Shown here in pieces: positions 12,770 to 23,579 of a DNA stretch of 64,000 nt. The stretch comes from Ottelia alismoides (Eukaryota > Streptophyta > Magnoliopsida > Alismatales > Hydrocharitaceae). A program made the position numbers and the translations under genes. Every line of letters starts with the position of its first letter. The first letter of the stretch is position 1. Location: assembly GCA_037367405.1 (NCBI GenBank), contig JAZKJV010007260.1, positions 124,001 to 188,000 on the forward strand, in the 5' to 3' direction. The notes under the pieces were generated by a model. The model had not been told where the DNA came from. It did no database searches and worked only from the letters and a program-made list of their open reading frames with translations.

Positions 12770-13310
12770 TATTGTATTTAATTAAGATTAAATTTAAGAT
12801 ATTAATAATAAATATTATGTAATAATAAAAAAAACATTTATATAAATGTGTTTTTCTATTAAATAATGATTGTATAATTTTAAAATTTAATTCGTATAGT
12901 TTTAGCAATTAATATGTTATGATATAACTTAGTAAGAATTTAGTAGTGTAATTGTTATTTATTTATGAATAAAATTTAAATATTAATAATAAATATTCTG
13001 TAACAATTAAAATTACATTTATATAAATGTGATTTTTTAATAAGTAATATTTATCTAATTTTAAAATATTATTCGTATACTTTTAGCAGTTATTATGTTA
13101 TGATATAACTTAAATAAGACTTTAGTAGTGTATTTGATATTTATTTATGAGTAACTTTAAAACATTAATAATAAATATTATGTAACAATTACAAATACAT
13201 TTATATAAACGTTATGTTTTATTAAGCAATAATTATTTAATTTAAAAATATAATTCGTATAGTTTTAGCAAATAATATGTTATGATATTTATAATTAATA
13301 TGTTATGGTA
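12770..13310. repeat. AT-rich tandem repeat, period about 182 bp
   Basis: The marker attaataataaatatt recurs at 12801, 12982 and 13164 (spacing 181 and 182 bp), with co-spaced motifs such as cgtatagttttagca and gttatgatat. About 2.8 copies lie between the left terminus and the 130-aa ORF. No coding. Confidence 0.8.
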
Positions 13311-13630
13311 CTTACAATTTCTATATTAGATATTTGTATACTATTATAACAAACACCTTTATATGTAGATGAATGTTGGATCTTTTAACATGAAGTTAAC
13401 AATAAAATTCTTTAATTTATATTAAAATTAAGTGAACATTTTTAACATGGGAACTGAAATATATTTAACATGTAACTGGGACGCACATACATTCATAAAT
13501 TCTCCAAGTAGTAGAAGCTGAAATATTTCATTTACTTGAAAAAGATACATGCAGAATACATACGCAAGAGACCCTTAAAGTAGACATAAACATCACTAGA
13601 TTTCAAACAAAGAAACAAAATCTACTAACT

Positions 13631-14023
13631 CTACTGACGACCTGTCCTAACTCGCTCTCCACGCAGCGCACTCAGACGTGCATACTTCAATGCGATGGTG
13701 TAATGGAGATCAGCTAAGTCAGCGTATAAGGTTTCTTCCTCGTCCACAGGTTCTGAAAGCGGTGACGTCTCGCCATGTGATGAACTGGGGATCGGACTGG
13801 CTTGCGGAGAATACGGGGTGAACTGTGACTCGAACTCCTCCACTGGTTCTGTTTCTGATGCGGTTGGTGCCCTGCTTGGGGTTGCGATTGGCGGTGGATG
13901 CGCTGGCGGTGGAACGTGAGATGGTACACGGCTGGAGGACCGACTCGATGGAGCACGTGCTGCTAAGAAACGATTGTCGGGCAGACGCACCGACTTGCGA
14001 GCTGTGATACGTGTCTTGGCCAT
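13631..14023 (-). CDS. 130-aa MULE accessory protein with histone H3-tail-like N-terminus
   Basis: I recognise no named family. The intact ORF starts MAKTRITARKS. Compared with mature histone H3 (ARTKQTARKS, known family sequence), 7 of 10 residues after the Met are identical: A1, T3, T6, A7, R8, K9, S10. Positions 2 and 4 are conservative K/R swaps. Residues about 23-85 are Ser/Pro-rich and disordered-looking. Residues about 93-126 (from EEETLYADLADLHY) look like an amphipathic helix that could mediate dimerisation or docking. There is no histone fold. The sequence just before the ATG (ccgaacag) could be a splice acceptor, so a 5' non-coding exon is possible. It lies 143 bp downstream of the PMD gene on the same strand. 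Histone-tail mimicry is inference. Confidence 0.6.
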   Translation of the reverse strand: MAKTRITARKSVRLPDNRFLAARAPSSRSSSRVPSHVPPPAHPPPIATPSRAPTASETEPVEEFESQFTPYSPQASPIPSSSHGETSPLSEPVDEEETLYADLADLHYTIALKYARLSALRGERVRTGRQ

Positions 14024-14166
14024 GTCCTGTTCGGATGTTAATTTATTTGAAAAAGTAATGTAGAAATCAATATTAATGCCATCAATATTAATTTAATTAA
14101 GAATAATTTGCAGCCATTTGCATAATAACATTAAAGAAATCAATGAAACCAAAACATCATATTTTA

Positions 14167-16670
14167 TTACTTAAACAGGGACCATTTTTTTGTATGTTCT
14201 ACAATATGTGATAGTGGTCCCTTTGATGAAGATGCTTTCTCTTTTCCCCCCCTCCTTTGTTCTGTTGTCGCTGAGCTTGCCTCCCCCCTTCCCGATGTTG
14301 CCGTCCTACCCGCATCACCTCGACCCCTAGCAAGGCTTGCAACGGTTCTTCTCTCAGGTTCAGTCACGGTTGAGCGTCCCCTTCCGGTCGTAGATCTACC
14401 ACCCCCTCTCTGACTTGATACATTTGAAGCACGAGGTGGCTCCTGTATTGTCACCGGTATCGATTCAGTGGATACCCTGGGAAGATCTGTTGCTGATGGT
14501 TGTATACCCCAAGTGACTTCTTCAGCACCATAACCCGGGAGCCCAACGAAAGAGGGCTGGCTTTGACTTGGCCCCATGTGCCAGAAGAATTGATGTGCTT
14601 GAGAGGGCTGAGCTTCTTGTGTGGAAAGCAAGTCAAATGGTGGTAGTGCTGAACCCATCTGCTGCATCTGAGGCATGTAGGGCTGGGTGTAGGACTGTGT
14701 CGCCTGAAACGACGGTCGAACTTCCTCTGCCCCGGAAGTGTATTGATCACCCCATTGTTGGGAGGCAAACGTCGTGAGCTCGGTGTATGAAGTGTAGATG
14801 GGGGGGGACATCATGTATTCCCGGATCCACCAGCGACATATTGTGGATGGTGTAGTCCACATAACCAATCATTTGTTGCAATTCCGTGCTCCTTCGATGT
14901 TCCGTCATTAGCTCCCTCACACGAAACAAGGAGTTCACCTATAGAGGAGAAGTTAAAATTGTAAACTACGCAGAAATTATTTTTAAAATATTTTGTATTA
15001 GGTACGAAATTACCAGTTGGTTCCACCTCGGCCCGTGTGGTTCATACGCTTGGCGGGGTGGTGGTATGGCCGTAGCAATCCAACGTCGCGTAATCTGCCA
15101 ATACCAAGTAAGGTAGTTGGACAAGACATCAGCAGGTGTCTTATCCAAATTCCTCTCTTCAACGACATCGTTCAATCGCTGTTGCCATTGAGCCAGACGG
15201 TCTTGGTGGTGTAGCCCCCAGTCATAGGGCTGATCGTCTCGTGCTCTAGCCCGTCTGTCCTCTGAGGGGAGTTGCGGCATTACATCAGGAATGTGTTGTC
15301 TCAACCCGAACAGTCGCATTACCCTATCGGGTGCATGCATGACAACGACGTTGAAGTATATAAGTACTGTCTGCGAACGCCAGATAGCTTGGCCCTCACG
15401 ACAAATCTCTGGTAATTGCAACACATGTTGGGCCTCGTAGGGTGTCCACCGCATCTGTTATCAGGAGGGTGTTAATATTGTTCAGACCCAAATTTCTCTT
15501 TAGGAATTATTTAGGTTACGTACCTGATGTTCTTCTTGCAAATCCAACTCATTACGATAGAATGAAAGGTGAGTGGTCGACACATTCTCTCTGTGTGACC
15601 TCCTTCCGCCCGTCCACCTAATGAAAAATTATAAATCATAAGGTCGATATCGAAATGAATTCACATAAGCAGTTATGAAGTTATATTGACCTTGCTGCGT
15701 AAGGGGCAGAGCGTAGTGTAGCCTCTACCAGCTGGTACGGTCGGGGCTGGCCAATGTGGATATGCTCCCAAGACCAGGCCTATATGGTGAAAGACATCGT
15801 ATTATATAAGTTTAGATGCAAAGTATAACAATTTAGAGTTGTAACCTGGAGCAGGGTCCAAAATGCGTATGCTCTCCGAATGTTCATGAGAGAAAATTGG
15901 TCCAGTTGGTAGTACATCTATGCTAGTACAACTGCACCCCATGCCCTACGTCCACAACTCTGGAGATCCTCCAGGAGCAGAAGGTGGCGTAGATGCACCT
16001 TGTCCGCGCTAGCATCTGGCAACAAGCTTGTGCCAATTTGAAATAGAATCAACGCACTGGCAACTTGTACAGCTCGAACGGGATCCGTCGATTGTAGAGA
16101 AGTGGTGGTTAGAAGAGTCTTGGCTATCCACGTTAGCCTAAGCTTCCCCCCCACTAGTTCCTGGTCCTCGCTATCTTCAGGATTGGTACCGAATAATTGC
16201 GCGCAGTATACACCCCAATCCAGCTGAGGGTGTTCTTCCAAACCGGTGACAGGCAACGATTCCACTCTCAGACCTGTGAGTATGGAAACATCCTTCAATG
16301 TGACGGATGCCTCGCCCTGTCGAAGGTGGAAAGTATGAGTCTCTGGTCACCATCTCTCAGCGAGTGCCTTCATGAGGGCCTGATCAATGGTGGCCCGTCT
16401 CAGGTTCGAAATGCAACGGAATCCAGCGATCTCAAGCTGCCGATTTACGGCATCGCTGCGTGGCTCCTCCAGTATGCGATTAAGTGTGCGACCATGCTCG
16501 ATAAAGCGATGAGCCTGAAAAAATCAAATCAGCGACTATATTGAACCTATTTGAATCACGATGTGCATTTTTTTACTAACCGTGTCACTATCTGTAAGTG
16601 GTCGACCAGAGAGATGATCCCTCTGCCTAGTCAGTACCGATGCATCGGCAGGTCCTGCAAAATCCTCCAT
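14167..16670 (-). pseudogene. Plant mobile domain (PMD) gene of the MULE, six exons, damaged
   Basis: Exons with GT-AG borders: 16670-16581, 16514-15846, 15779-15691, 15617-15524, 15454-15014, 14938-14167. The reading starts MEDFAGPADASVL. It contains PMD (aminotransferase-like) landmarks: PETHTFHLRQGEASVTLKDV, LTGLRV, then RWTPYEAQ and RVMRLFGLRQHIP. The C-terminal ~230 residues are Gln/Ser-rich and then basic Gly/Arg/Ser-rich. PMD proteins occur as host genes (Arabidopsis MAIN and MAIL1, linked to transposon silencing) and inside transposons. Three lesions are visible: an in-frame TGA (16349-16347) where the family has Arg, an in-frame TAG (15920-15918), and a one-base excess in an eight-base homopolymer (14800-14807) that shifts the last exon. 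Without them it would be about 717 codons. Confidence 0.82.
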
Positions 16671-16846
16671 CTCTATGCTAGACAAGTATAACACTTTATA
16701 AAATGAAGGAAATGATTATCTACAAACCAATTTTTGTAATTGACAACATCAGGACAATATGCATCAAGATAAGAAATTAACAATATCACTAGAAAGGAAC
16801 AACGGATAAGAGGTCGCAATCATTTACATTAAAAAGTAAAGAGAAA

Positions 16847-19363
16847 TTAGCGGTGCCTTCTGTCACAAGTTGTTTTGTTGTGACCATGCTCCTTACATTG
16901 ACTACATCTTACTTGAACAGTTCCCATTTCATCCATGCTACCGCGAAGCCGTCGTCTCCTAGGTCGACCAGGCGTAGGAACAACATTGGGGTGCAATAAG
17001 GGTGATGGCTCTAATGGTGGCCAGAACCGTCTGTCGGGGATCGGAACAAAGGCAGCTGAGTATGTGGCCCGGAATGCACTTGATGTATAAAAATCTGAAC
17101 AAAGCTTCACTTGCTCTGTACTGACATTCATGTTCCCACAAACGGCAATTATGTGAGGGCAAATTATCCTCATAGCTTGCATGTAACCACAGGTACATAA
17201 TGACTGCTGACCGTTCATTTTAACGGTATAATTTCCCTCAGGTGCACGCACTTCGAAATCCGTAAGTGTGAATTGCTCGACCAGTAGACCACGCGCGGAT
17301 TGTACAAGGCCATCTATTAATTTCTCATATCGCGACATAAGGTGACCTGTCATCCGATCACCAAACTTACGTCTTTCCACGAAGTATGTGTTGAGGCGAT
17401 AAAAGACAGCCAAGACAAGTGTTAGCACCGGTAGACCACGTATTCCTCTTAGAACACTGTTGAAACTTTCAGAGAGGTTTGTTGTGGTCAGACCCCATCG
17501 ATGACCCTCATCGTATGCGCATGCCCAATATCGACGATCCCCACCTTCTTGCCTCAATATCCAGTCGTACGCCTCCGAGTCCGCTGTACGGATTTGATGC
17601 AGAATCTTCTCGTGCTCAAACTTGCTGGTAATGGCACCTGCGCTGTAGAATTTTTTCTGGATCCATTTGTTGGTGTGTCCGGCTCGGTGCATGTTGGCTT
17701 GCATGTGACGAAGGCAAAAACGATGGCAGTGGCCTCTTTCAGGAGGAAAATGTTGCGGAAGCAAGTTCCTTAGGCCTGCGAATCGGTCACTAATGAAGCA
17801 TATCCCTTCACGATCAATGATACCAGACAGTTTATGGAGGAAAAATCCCCACGAGTCTAAATTTTCACCCTCAACAACTGCAAAAGCAATTGGGAAGAGG
17901 TGTCCATTGGCATCAACGGATGTAGCTGCTAAGATGTGCCCTTTATATTTTCCCCACAGATGTGCGGCATCAATACTGAGTACTGGCCGACAGTGTGCAA
18001 AACCTTGTATTGATGGAGCAAAAGCCCAAAACAAACGAAAGAAGGCATGTCTGCCTTCTACCGGAGCCCCTGTTTTGGGATGAATAGCCGGTCGATGTTC
18101 GAACTCATAGAATGAACCGGGATTGCAGTGCCTCATCAACCACATGAATCGTCGGATGTCCGCGTATGACCCGACAACATCTCCAAAAATCTTTTCCATT
18201 GCCCGTCGCTTCCCATTCCATGCTTTCTTATAAGAAATGCGCACTTTGTATCTGTCTTGAACAAGTGACTGGATGACGCTTGGTGTAAGAGTTAAGTTCG
18301 ACCGTAGAGTGGCAAGAATAAATCTTCCAACAAATTTCGCAGTGCATGTTCGATTGTCTACAAGTAATATTGCATTGCGACAAGTGTGTTCCGCACGATA
18401 GCTACGTACAACCCAATTGTCTCGGTGACTGTTGTACGATGCATGCAACCTCCATCCACAATCTTTGAAGATGCAACGTGCGGTATACTGGGAGCTCTTC
18501 GATGCATCCACCTTGAACTGGACGTGCTTTGCCATGCTCCAAGTGGTTAACTCGTCCACTAATGATGTCTTCGAGTCGAAGGCACGATTCAACCAAAACT
18601 CTTTACCGGATGCGCCCTCGGATGTTGGCTCTGCAACTTCATTTAAAAAGGGCATCTCCTCTGCAAATGTGCCGAATATCCAATCATCTGATCCAAAGAA
18701 GTCTGGAAGATCCTCCATCATGTCTAAATCCATCCCATAGTCTACTGGTGGATCGAAAATAGGTTCCTGATGTATCGAATTAAGAAGAGACTCTCGACCA
18801 TGATCGGTTAAGACTCCCACTCTATGACTACTTCTGCTCATGGAGTGTTCTTCATCCTCATCATCTTCTTCTTCCTCTTCATCTTCCTCTCCCTCTTCAT
18901 CGTCGTCTTCCTCTTCCACCTCGTGTTGGACTTCATCTTGTTCATTATTTTCATTCTCATCATGTTCGTCAACTTCATCGTAAAGAGATACATTAAGGTC
19001 AAAACCTTGCATCGATGACGATCCCACGTCTCGTTGTTGTGAAGGAATCTCTACCGCCTCTATTAATAGTTCCATCATCCCCAGTTGTCGACATACTTGC
19101 AACATCAACTTCGTTATTTTATTCGATCCAATAACGATTGGACGGAATGAACTTGCATTGGTGGGCCACTTGCATGTCACAGTTATCTCGAACAGGTCGG
19201 GTGTATATCCCGTAAGACCGTATATGTAAGCTAGCAAATCATTGTAGCTACATGATACAGGTACTCCGATCATATCACTCTTACCGCCTTCGTAACCGAC
19301 CTCAGAGTCTATGTTGATTACTCTCCCGCCCCAGAACACATAAAGGGCAGCGACATCACCCAT
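16847..19363 (-). CDS. MuDR-type MULE transposase, uninterrupted 838 aa
   Basis: A single-exon ORF, start MGDVAALYVFWGG. Domains in order: an N-terminal domain typical of MuDR proteins (about 1-105); a strongly acidic stretch (about 125-172); a MuDR DNA-binding domain (about 255-330, with CGWRLHAS and EHTC); the DDE-type MULE transposase domain (about 430-650) with SIDAAHLWG, ISDRFAGL, the C-x2-H-type motif in CHRFCLRHMQAN and the NLSESFNSVLRG glutamate; a SWIM zinc finger (CTCG...CPH) near 720-745; and a C-terminal CCHC knuckle (CSQCKEHGHNKTTC). Length and domain order match full MURA-like proteins, with no frameshift or stop. It cuts and rejoins element ends, presumably binding the long termini. 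It has the same orientation as the other two element genes. Confidence 0.93.
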   Translation of the reverse strand: MGDVAALYVFWGGRVINIDSEVGYEGGKSDMIGVPVSCSYNDLLAYIYGLTGYTPDLFEITVTCKWPTNASSFRPIVIGSNKITKLMLQVCRQLGMMELLIEAVEIPSQQRDVGSSSMQGFDLNVSLYDEVDEHDENENNEQDEVQHEVEEEDDDEEGEEDEEEEEDDEDEEHSMSRSSHRVGVLTDHGRESLLNSIHQEPIFDPPVDYGMDLDMMEDLPDFFGSDDWIFGTFAEEMPFLNEVAEPTSEGASGKEFWLNRAFDSKTSLVDELTTWSMAKHVQFKVDASKSSQYTARCIFKDCGWRLHASYNSHRDNWVVRSYRAEHTCRNAILLVDNRTCTAKFVGRFILATLRSNLTLTPSVIQSLVQDRYKVRISYKKAWNGKRRAMEKIFGDVVGSYADIRRFMWLMRHCNPGSFYEFEHRPAIHPKTGAPVEGRHAFFRLFWAFAPSIQGFAHCRPVLSIDAAHLWGKYKGHILAATSVDANGHLFPIAFAVVEGENLDSWGFFLHKLSGIIDREGICFISDRFAGLRNLLPQHFPPERGHCHRFCLRHMQANMHRAGHTNKWIQKKFYSAGAITSKFEHEKILHQIRTADSEAYDWILRQEGGDRRYWACAYDEGHRWGLTTTNLSESFNSVLRGIRGLPVLTLVLAVFYRLNTYFVERRKFGDRMTGHLMSRYEKLIDGLVQSARGLLVEQFTLTDFEVRAPEGNYTVKMNGQQSLCTCGYMQAMRIICPHIIAVCGNMNVSTEQVKLCSDFYTSSAFRATYSAAFVPIPDRRFWPPLEPSPLLHPNVVPTPGRPRRRRLRGSMDEMGTVQVRCSQCKEHGHNKTTCDRRHR

Positions 19364-21112
19364 TTCCTATTCACAACTAAAAGTTAATGCCATTTTTAAC
19401 TACAAAAAATGAAGTTCTAATAAATTCTTTAATTGTAAAAAATAGTTTAAGTTTAATTAGGAATCTTAATCTATATTATTATAATCATTATAATTAATAT
19501 ATATATATTTAATTTTTTATTTAATAACACTATTTCATTTAATTATAATCTATATTATTTAGGAATCTAAATCTATATTATTATAATCATTACAATTAAT
19601 TCATATTTAATTTTTTATTTAATAACACTACATCATTTAATTAAAATCTATGGTATTTAGGAATCTTAATCTACATTATTATAATCATTATAATTAATTA
19701 ATTTTTAATTTTTTATTTAATAACACTATTTCATTTAATTATAATCTATATTAATTACAAATCTTAATCTATATTATTATAATCATTATAATTAATTAAT
19801 ATTTAATTTTTTATTTAATAACATTATTTCATTTAATTATAATTTAGATTACTTAGGACTCTTAATCTATATTATTATAATCATTAATTATTACTAATAC
19901 ACATTATATACATTATTTAATACTAATATGCATTATTTATTACAAACATACATTATTTATTGCTAATCTAAATTAGTTATTAATAATAAACATTATTTAA
20001 TATTTAATTTTATTATTACTAATACACATTATATACGTAATTTCTAACTAATATACATTAATTATTACTAATATACATTACTTACTACTAATATAAATTA
20101 CTTATTACTAACAAACATTATTTAATTTCTAATTTTATTAATACTAATACACATTATATACATTATTTATTACTAATAAGGATTACTTATTACAAACATA
20201 CATTACTTTATTACAAATCTAAATTTCGACATAATTACTTTAATTAATTTCCTATATAAGTAATAAATTATTTTCTTTAATTAATGGCCTCTACAATATA
20301 TTTATAATTACTACTGTCCTTACTGTAATTAATGACCTCTAGAATTTTTTTATATTTACTGATTACTGAACTAATTTTCTGCAGAGGTTTTCAATTAATT
20401 CCTTAATTAACGATACCGTTACCGTAATTAAATTTATTCCTAGAATAATTAGTAATATTAGTGTGTGTCATTGGGGGATTGTATGGCATTTTAATGTGAC
20501 TCTAATTTTCCTAATAATATCATGTGGGCATGTGGGCATGTATGTCATCGGTTATATATTTCTAAGCTAATCTTAGCGTTAAATGGAATACTACAACTAT
20601 CAAGAACTAAATACTTATTTCGAAAAAAAGAACATCTTCTTAAGGACAACAATTATTAACAACTAAACAACTATCAATAACTGTGAAGAACTAATTACAA
20701 CTTCATTTTAAGGAATAAAAAAAATTCATGACAACTAAATAATTTTCTACTTAAATAAAAGATATCTACAATTTTTACTTAACAATTATAGAAATTAAAA
20801 TTAAAACAAAAATTTCATACCTTAGAAGGGAGGAGAAGTTGGATCTTGAAATGGAGGAAGTGAATGAGAGAATGAGAGATTGAATGAGAGAATGCGTGAG
20901 GGGAATGGGGGGCTCGAGCGACCTATTTATATGCCGCCCAGCGGCAAATGGTTTGCCGCTGCACGGCAAACCATTTGCCGTGCAGGGCGGGTCGCCGACC
21001 GCTTCTGGCGCGCGGTCCCGTCGTCTGCGCCCAGTCTGCGCCGAAGACCGCGCGCCTCGCTGTCCGTGCCACTGGGCACGGCAAACGGTTCGCCGCTCCT
21101 TCCACGTAAGAG
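19364..21112. repeat. MULE 5' non-coding region with ~98-bp tandem repeats
   Basis: The marker (a)ggaatcttaatctatattatt recurs near 19459, 19561, 19659, 19757 and 19855 (spacing 97-102 bp). A looser array of 'ttactaatatacattattta' variants follows to about 20230. This AT-rich block lies directly upstream of the transposase start and presumably contains its promoter. From 20930 the sequence turns GC-rich with facing copies of ggcaaatggtttgcc. Confidence 0.75.
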
Positions 21113-21247
21113 CGGCAAATGGTTTGCCGCGCCACATGGGCGAGCGGCAAACCATTTGCCGATATATACCCAGTCCGGGAATAATTTTCATTCCGTACCC
21201 AGAATGGGAGATAACTTGGTTTCTCTCTCCATTCTGGGAAAATACTC
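21113..21247 (-). repeat. MULE right terminal inverted repeat
   Basis: The reverse complement begins GAGTATTTTCCCAGAATGG and aligns with 12510-12645. The TCCTCGCAC duplication follows at once. Confidence 0.9.
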
Positions 21248-21435
21248 TCCTCGCACTAGCAAACAGAAGTTGCTAAGAGAGTCAGGAGAGAGGTAATAGT
21301 AGGTCATGTCGATAAGAGAGAAAGATGTCATTATAGGGCAGCTCAGAGAGGCTTTTGATGGAATTATATGACGTTTAGGCTAGGGAGGTCGATATCCCTT
21401 CTGATTTGAGGGTTTTACATGATTCCTCGGTGAAA

Positions 21436-21707
21436 AGGGTAAATTACAAAAAAGAACCTCAACCGACATAATACCATTAAAGCAGCATAATCCTATTAGA
21501 GGCCTCATTTTTCAAGTATAGCAAAGAGATGCCTATTCTTTTTTTTGGTCTCAAATACATGCCCCCTTAATCTTCCGCGATCCTTATATGTCGATGTTAA
21601 ATCATGAAGTTGAAAGTTCAGATCCTTCTTTGTTACATTTGAAAATTGAGACCTCTAAATGGGATTCGATGTATAGTTGAGGCTTTTTTTTGTAACTTAC
21701 CCTATAA
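21436..21707. mobile_element. MITE with AGGGTAAATTAC termini
   Basis: Left end AGGGTAAATTACAAAAAAG; right end reads inward AGGGTAAGTTACAAAAAAA, both followed by a CCTCAAC-type block. I could not find a convincing target duplication. A more diverged related segment lies at about 21720-21920. Confidence 0.6.
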
Positions 21708-22050
21708 AAAGGATCCACTATAAGCCATTTTCAGTGTAACAAAAAGGTACTAAATTTTCAACTATAATGTTCTACGTTGACATAATATTGTCACGTAAGT
21801 TTATTAAAACTTGTATTCACGACAATAAAAATAAGCTCGGGCTCCTCTTTGTTATGTTTCAAAATGAGGTCTGTAATTGGAAATTGAGGTATAGTCGAGA
21901 CATTTTTTGCAATTTGTCCATTGATTATCCATTTTAGAGTATATGTCTAATAATATATTTTAATATTTATATAATAAACATAATGAAATTTTAATAGTAT
22001 ATGTTTATTAATTTTAAATTTTATAACGAAGATTAGTTTGAAGGAAATTA

Positions 22051-22310
22051 GGGATTTTTACACTTTGTATCCTCCGAGGTTTTACAATAGCACTTATGTC
22101 CTTTTTTTTTGCAATTTCACGCATGCCCCAACATTCTCATGAAATTCGCAATATTGTCCTTCCATTGGCGTGATATATGAGCACAAGGGTGACTATAAAA
22201 GGATATTATTGTGGATTTTGTAAGAATATAGATGCACAAGTGCAATTGCGAAAAAATGATGGTAGAAGTGTTATGAAAATTTTTGAAAGGATATAAGTAT
22301 AAAAATCCCT
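22051..22310. mobile_element. MITE with GGGATTTTTA termini
   Basis: Inverted termini (GGGATTTTTACACTTTGTAT on the left; inward from the right GGGATTTTTATACTTATATC) enclose about 260 bp without coding capacity. No clear target duplication. Confidence 0.6.
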
Positions 22311-22983
22311 CAAAAACTAATGAAAATAATAAAAACAATGCATGTGGAGGACTAAGTCCAAGTTAATTAGTAAATAAAGGATTTATTCTCTATTAAAAAA
22401 GAGGTGAAATAATGAATACGGGATTTATTCTCTATTTCAGTCTTTGATGGTGATGGGATAAATGTGAGATAATAAATCTATTCCTTTTTCTTGCTTGTAA
22501 ATTGTTCTTGCGAATGTGGAACACTTGGTTTAGTTATTATGAAAAAAGATCGAGTTAAAATTACTAGTACACTTTTTTTTTTCAAAAAGCAAGGAAGGTA
22601 GAATAAAGGGATTTAATTCTATTCATTGTTTATTTATAGTTCTTAATGATATTAATAAATGATAGTTACGTAAGTAGTAATTATGATGAAATATCAATAC
22701 TAACCATTGTTTAAATAAAGGAATATGGCCATTCGAGTAATAATCGTGGAATGAAGACGATGAATGACTAGAGACCATCTTATCTTTTCAACATGTACAT
22801 GCATATAATAAAGGGATATTTACACTCATAATGTTGAGTAGTTTCGTATTTACGTACATAACCCTCAATAATCACGAATTACATGAGAAACCTCGAATAG
22901 TCACTCCATCTCACACCCAAAACCCTCATGAATAATATAAGAAAGTCCTGAATAGTCAATCTGTCTCATACCCATAACCCTGA
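22311..22983. other. AT-rich spacer
   Basis: No gene seen. A loose direct repeat of 'accctcaataatcacgaat...' type units lies at 22860-22980. Confidence 0.4.
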
Positions 22984-23445
22984 GGGTGCGTTTGGATAGA
23001 GGGTTATTTGAGGGTGAGTACCCTATTTTTGTTTTTTTGTGTTTGGATATAAGTTTTAGGGGCTACGATGGTTTGTTGTGATGTGATTGTATTGAAGTTC
23101 GGAAAAATGAGTAGTTGTTGTGATTTAATTATATCAAAGTTTGAAAAAAATGAATAGTTGTTGTGATGTAATTATATTGAAGTTTGGAAAAGTGAGTAGT
23201 TGTTGTGATGCGATTATATTGAAGTTTGAAAAAGTGAGTATACGTTGAGTATTTTATAATTTTTAGAGGATAATATGTTGTACTATTTTTTTTGTTGGCA
23301 TAGATGAAAGAAAAATGAATTGTTTGATGTATTAAAGAAGAGAGAGAGAGAGCGATCTTTGGGTGGGTAGTACAAGAGGTGTAAGGATATGGGCTTTGGA
23401 ATAAATCTCCAAAAAAAAAGGGATAACCGTCAACCCAAACACACC
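22984..23445. mobile_element. MITE with GGGTGCGTTTGGAT termini
   Basis: Left GGGTGCGTTTGGATAGAGGG and right (inward) GGTGTGTTTGGGTTGACGG are inverted. Several copies of 'gttgttgtgatgtaattatattgaagtt' make an internal direct repeat (23060-23240). Target duplication not resolved, because another MITE abuts its right end. Confidence 0.55.
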
Positions 23446-23579
23446 GGCTTCATTTGGTTTTGGGTTGGGATACCCCAATGTACCCCCTTCCAACCCTCCC
23501 AATCCTCCTCACAGGTTACTATTCACATGGGTACCTCAACTCAACCCAACCCTGCCCAACCCTGCAACTAAACGAACCC
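23446..23579. mobile_element. Short MITE related to the one at 8161
   Basis: A 134-bp segment with roughly inverted ends (ggcttcatttggttttggg and gcaactaaacgaaccc) and the same TGGGTTGGG / CCCAACCC-rich interior as 8161-8471. It immediately follows another MITE and lies upstream of the PUB 5' UTR. Confidence 0.5.

Larger units (their letters stand above)
12510..21247. mobile_element. Complete Mutator-like element (MULE), 8.7 kb, with transposase, PMD gene and small ORF
   Basis: About 135-bp inverted termini (12510-12645 and 21113-21247) share the block cagaatggagagag, the block tctcccattctgggta and the block actgggtatatatcggca. A perfect 9-bp duplication TCCTCGCAC flanks the element (12501-12509, 21248-21256), diagnostic of Mutator-type insertion. 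Near both ends, copies of cggcaaatggtttgccg occur in both orientations. Three minus-strand genes lie inside: MuDR-type transposase (16847-19363), a PMD gene (14167-16670, damaged) and a 130-aa ORF (13631-14023). Tandem AT-rich repeats fill 12.77-13.31 kb and 19.44-20.23 kb. The uninterrupted transposase and exact duplication suggest a fairly recent insertion. Confidence 0.95.

Noticed and set aside
17501..18740. Plus-strand ORFs over the MULE transposase
   Set aside because: They are antisense shadows of a well-supported 838-aa minus-strand protein.
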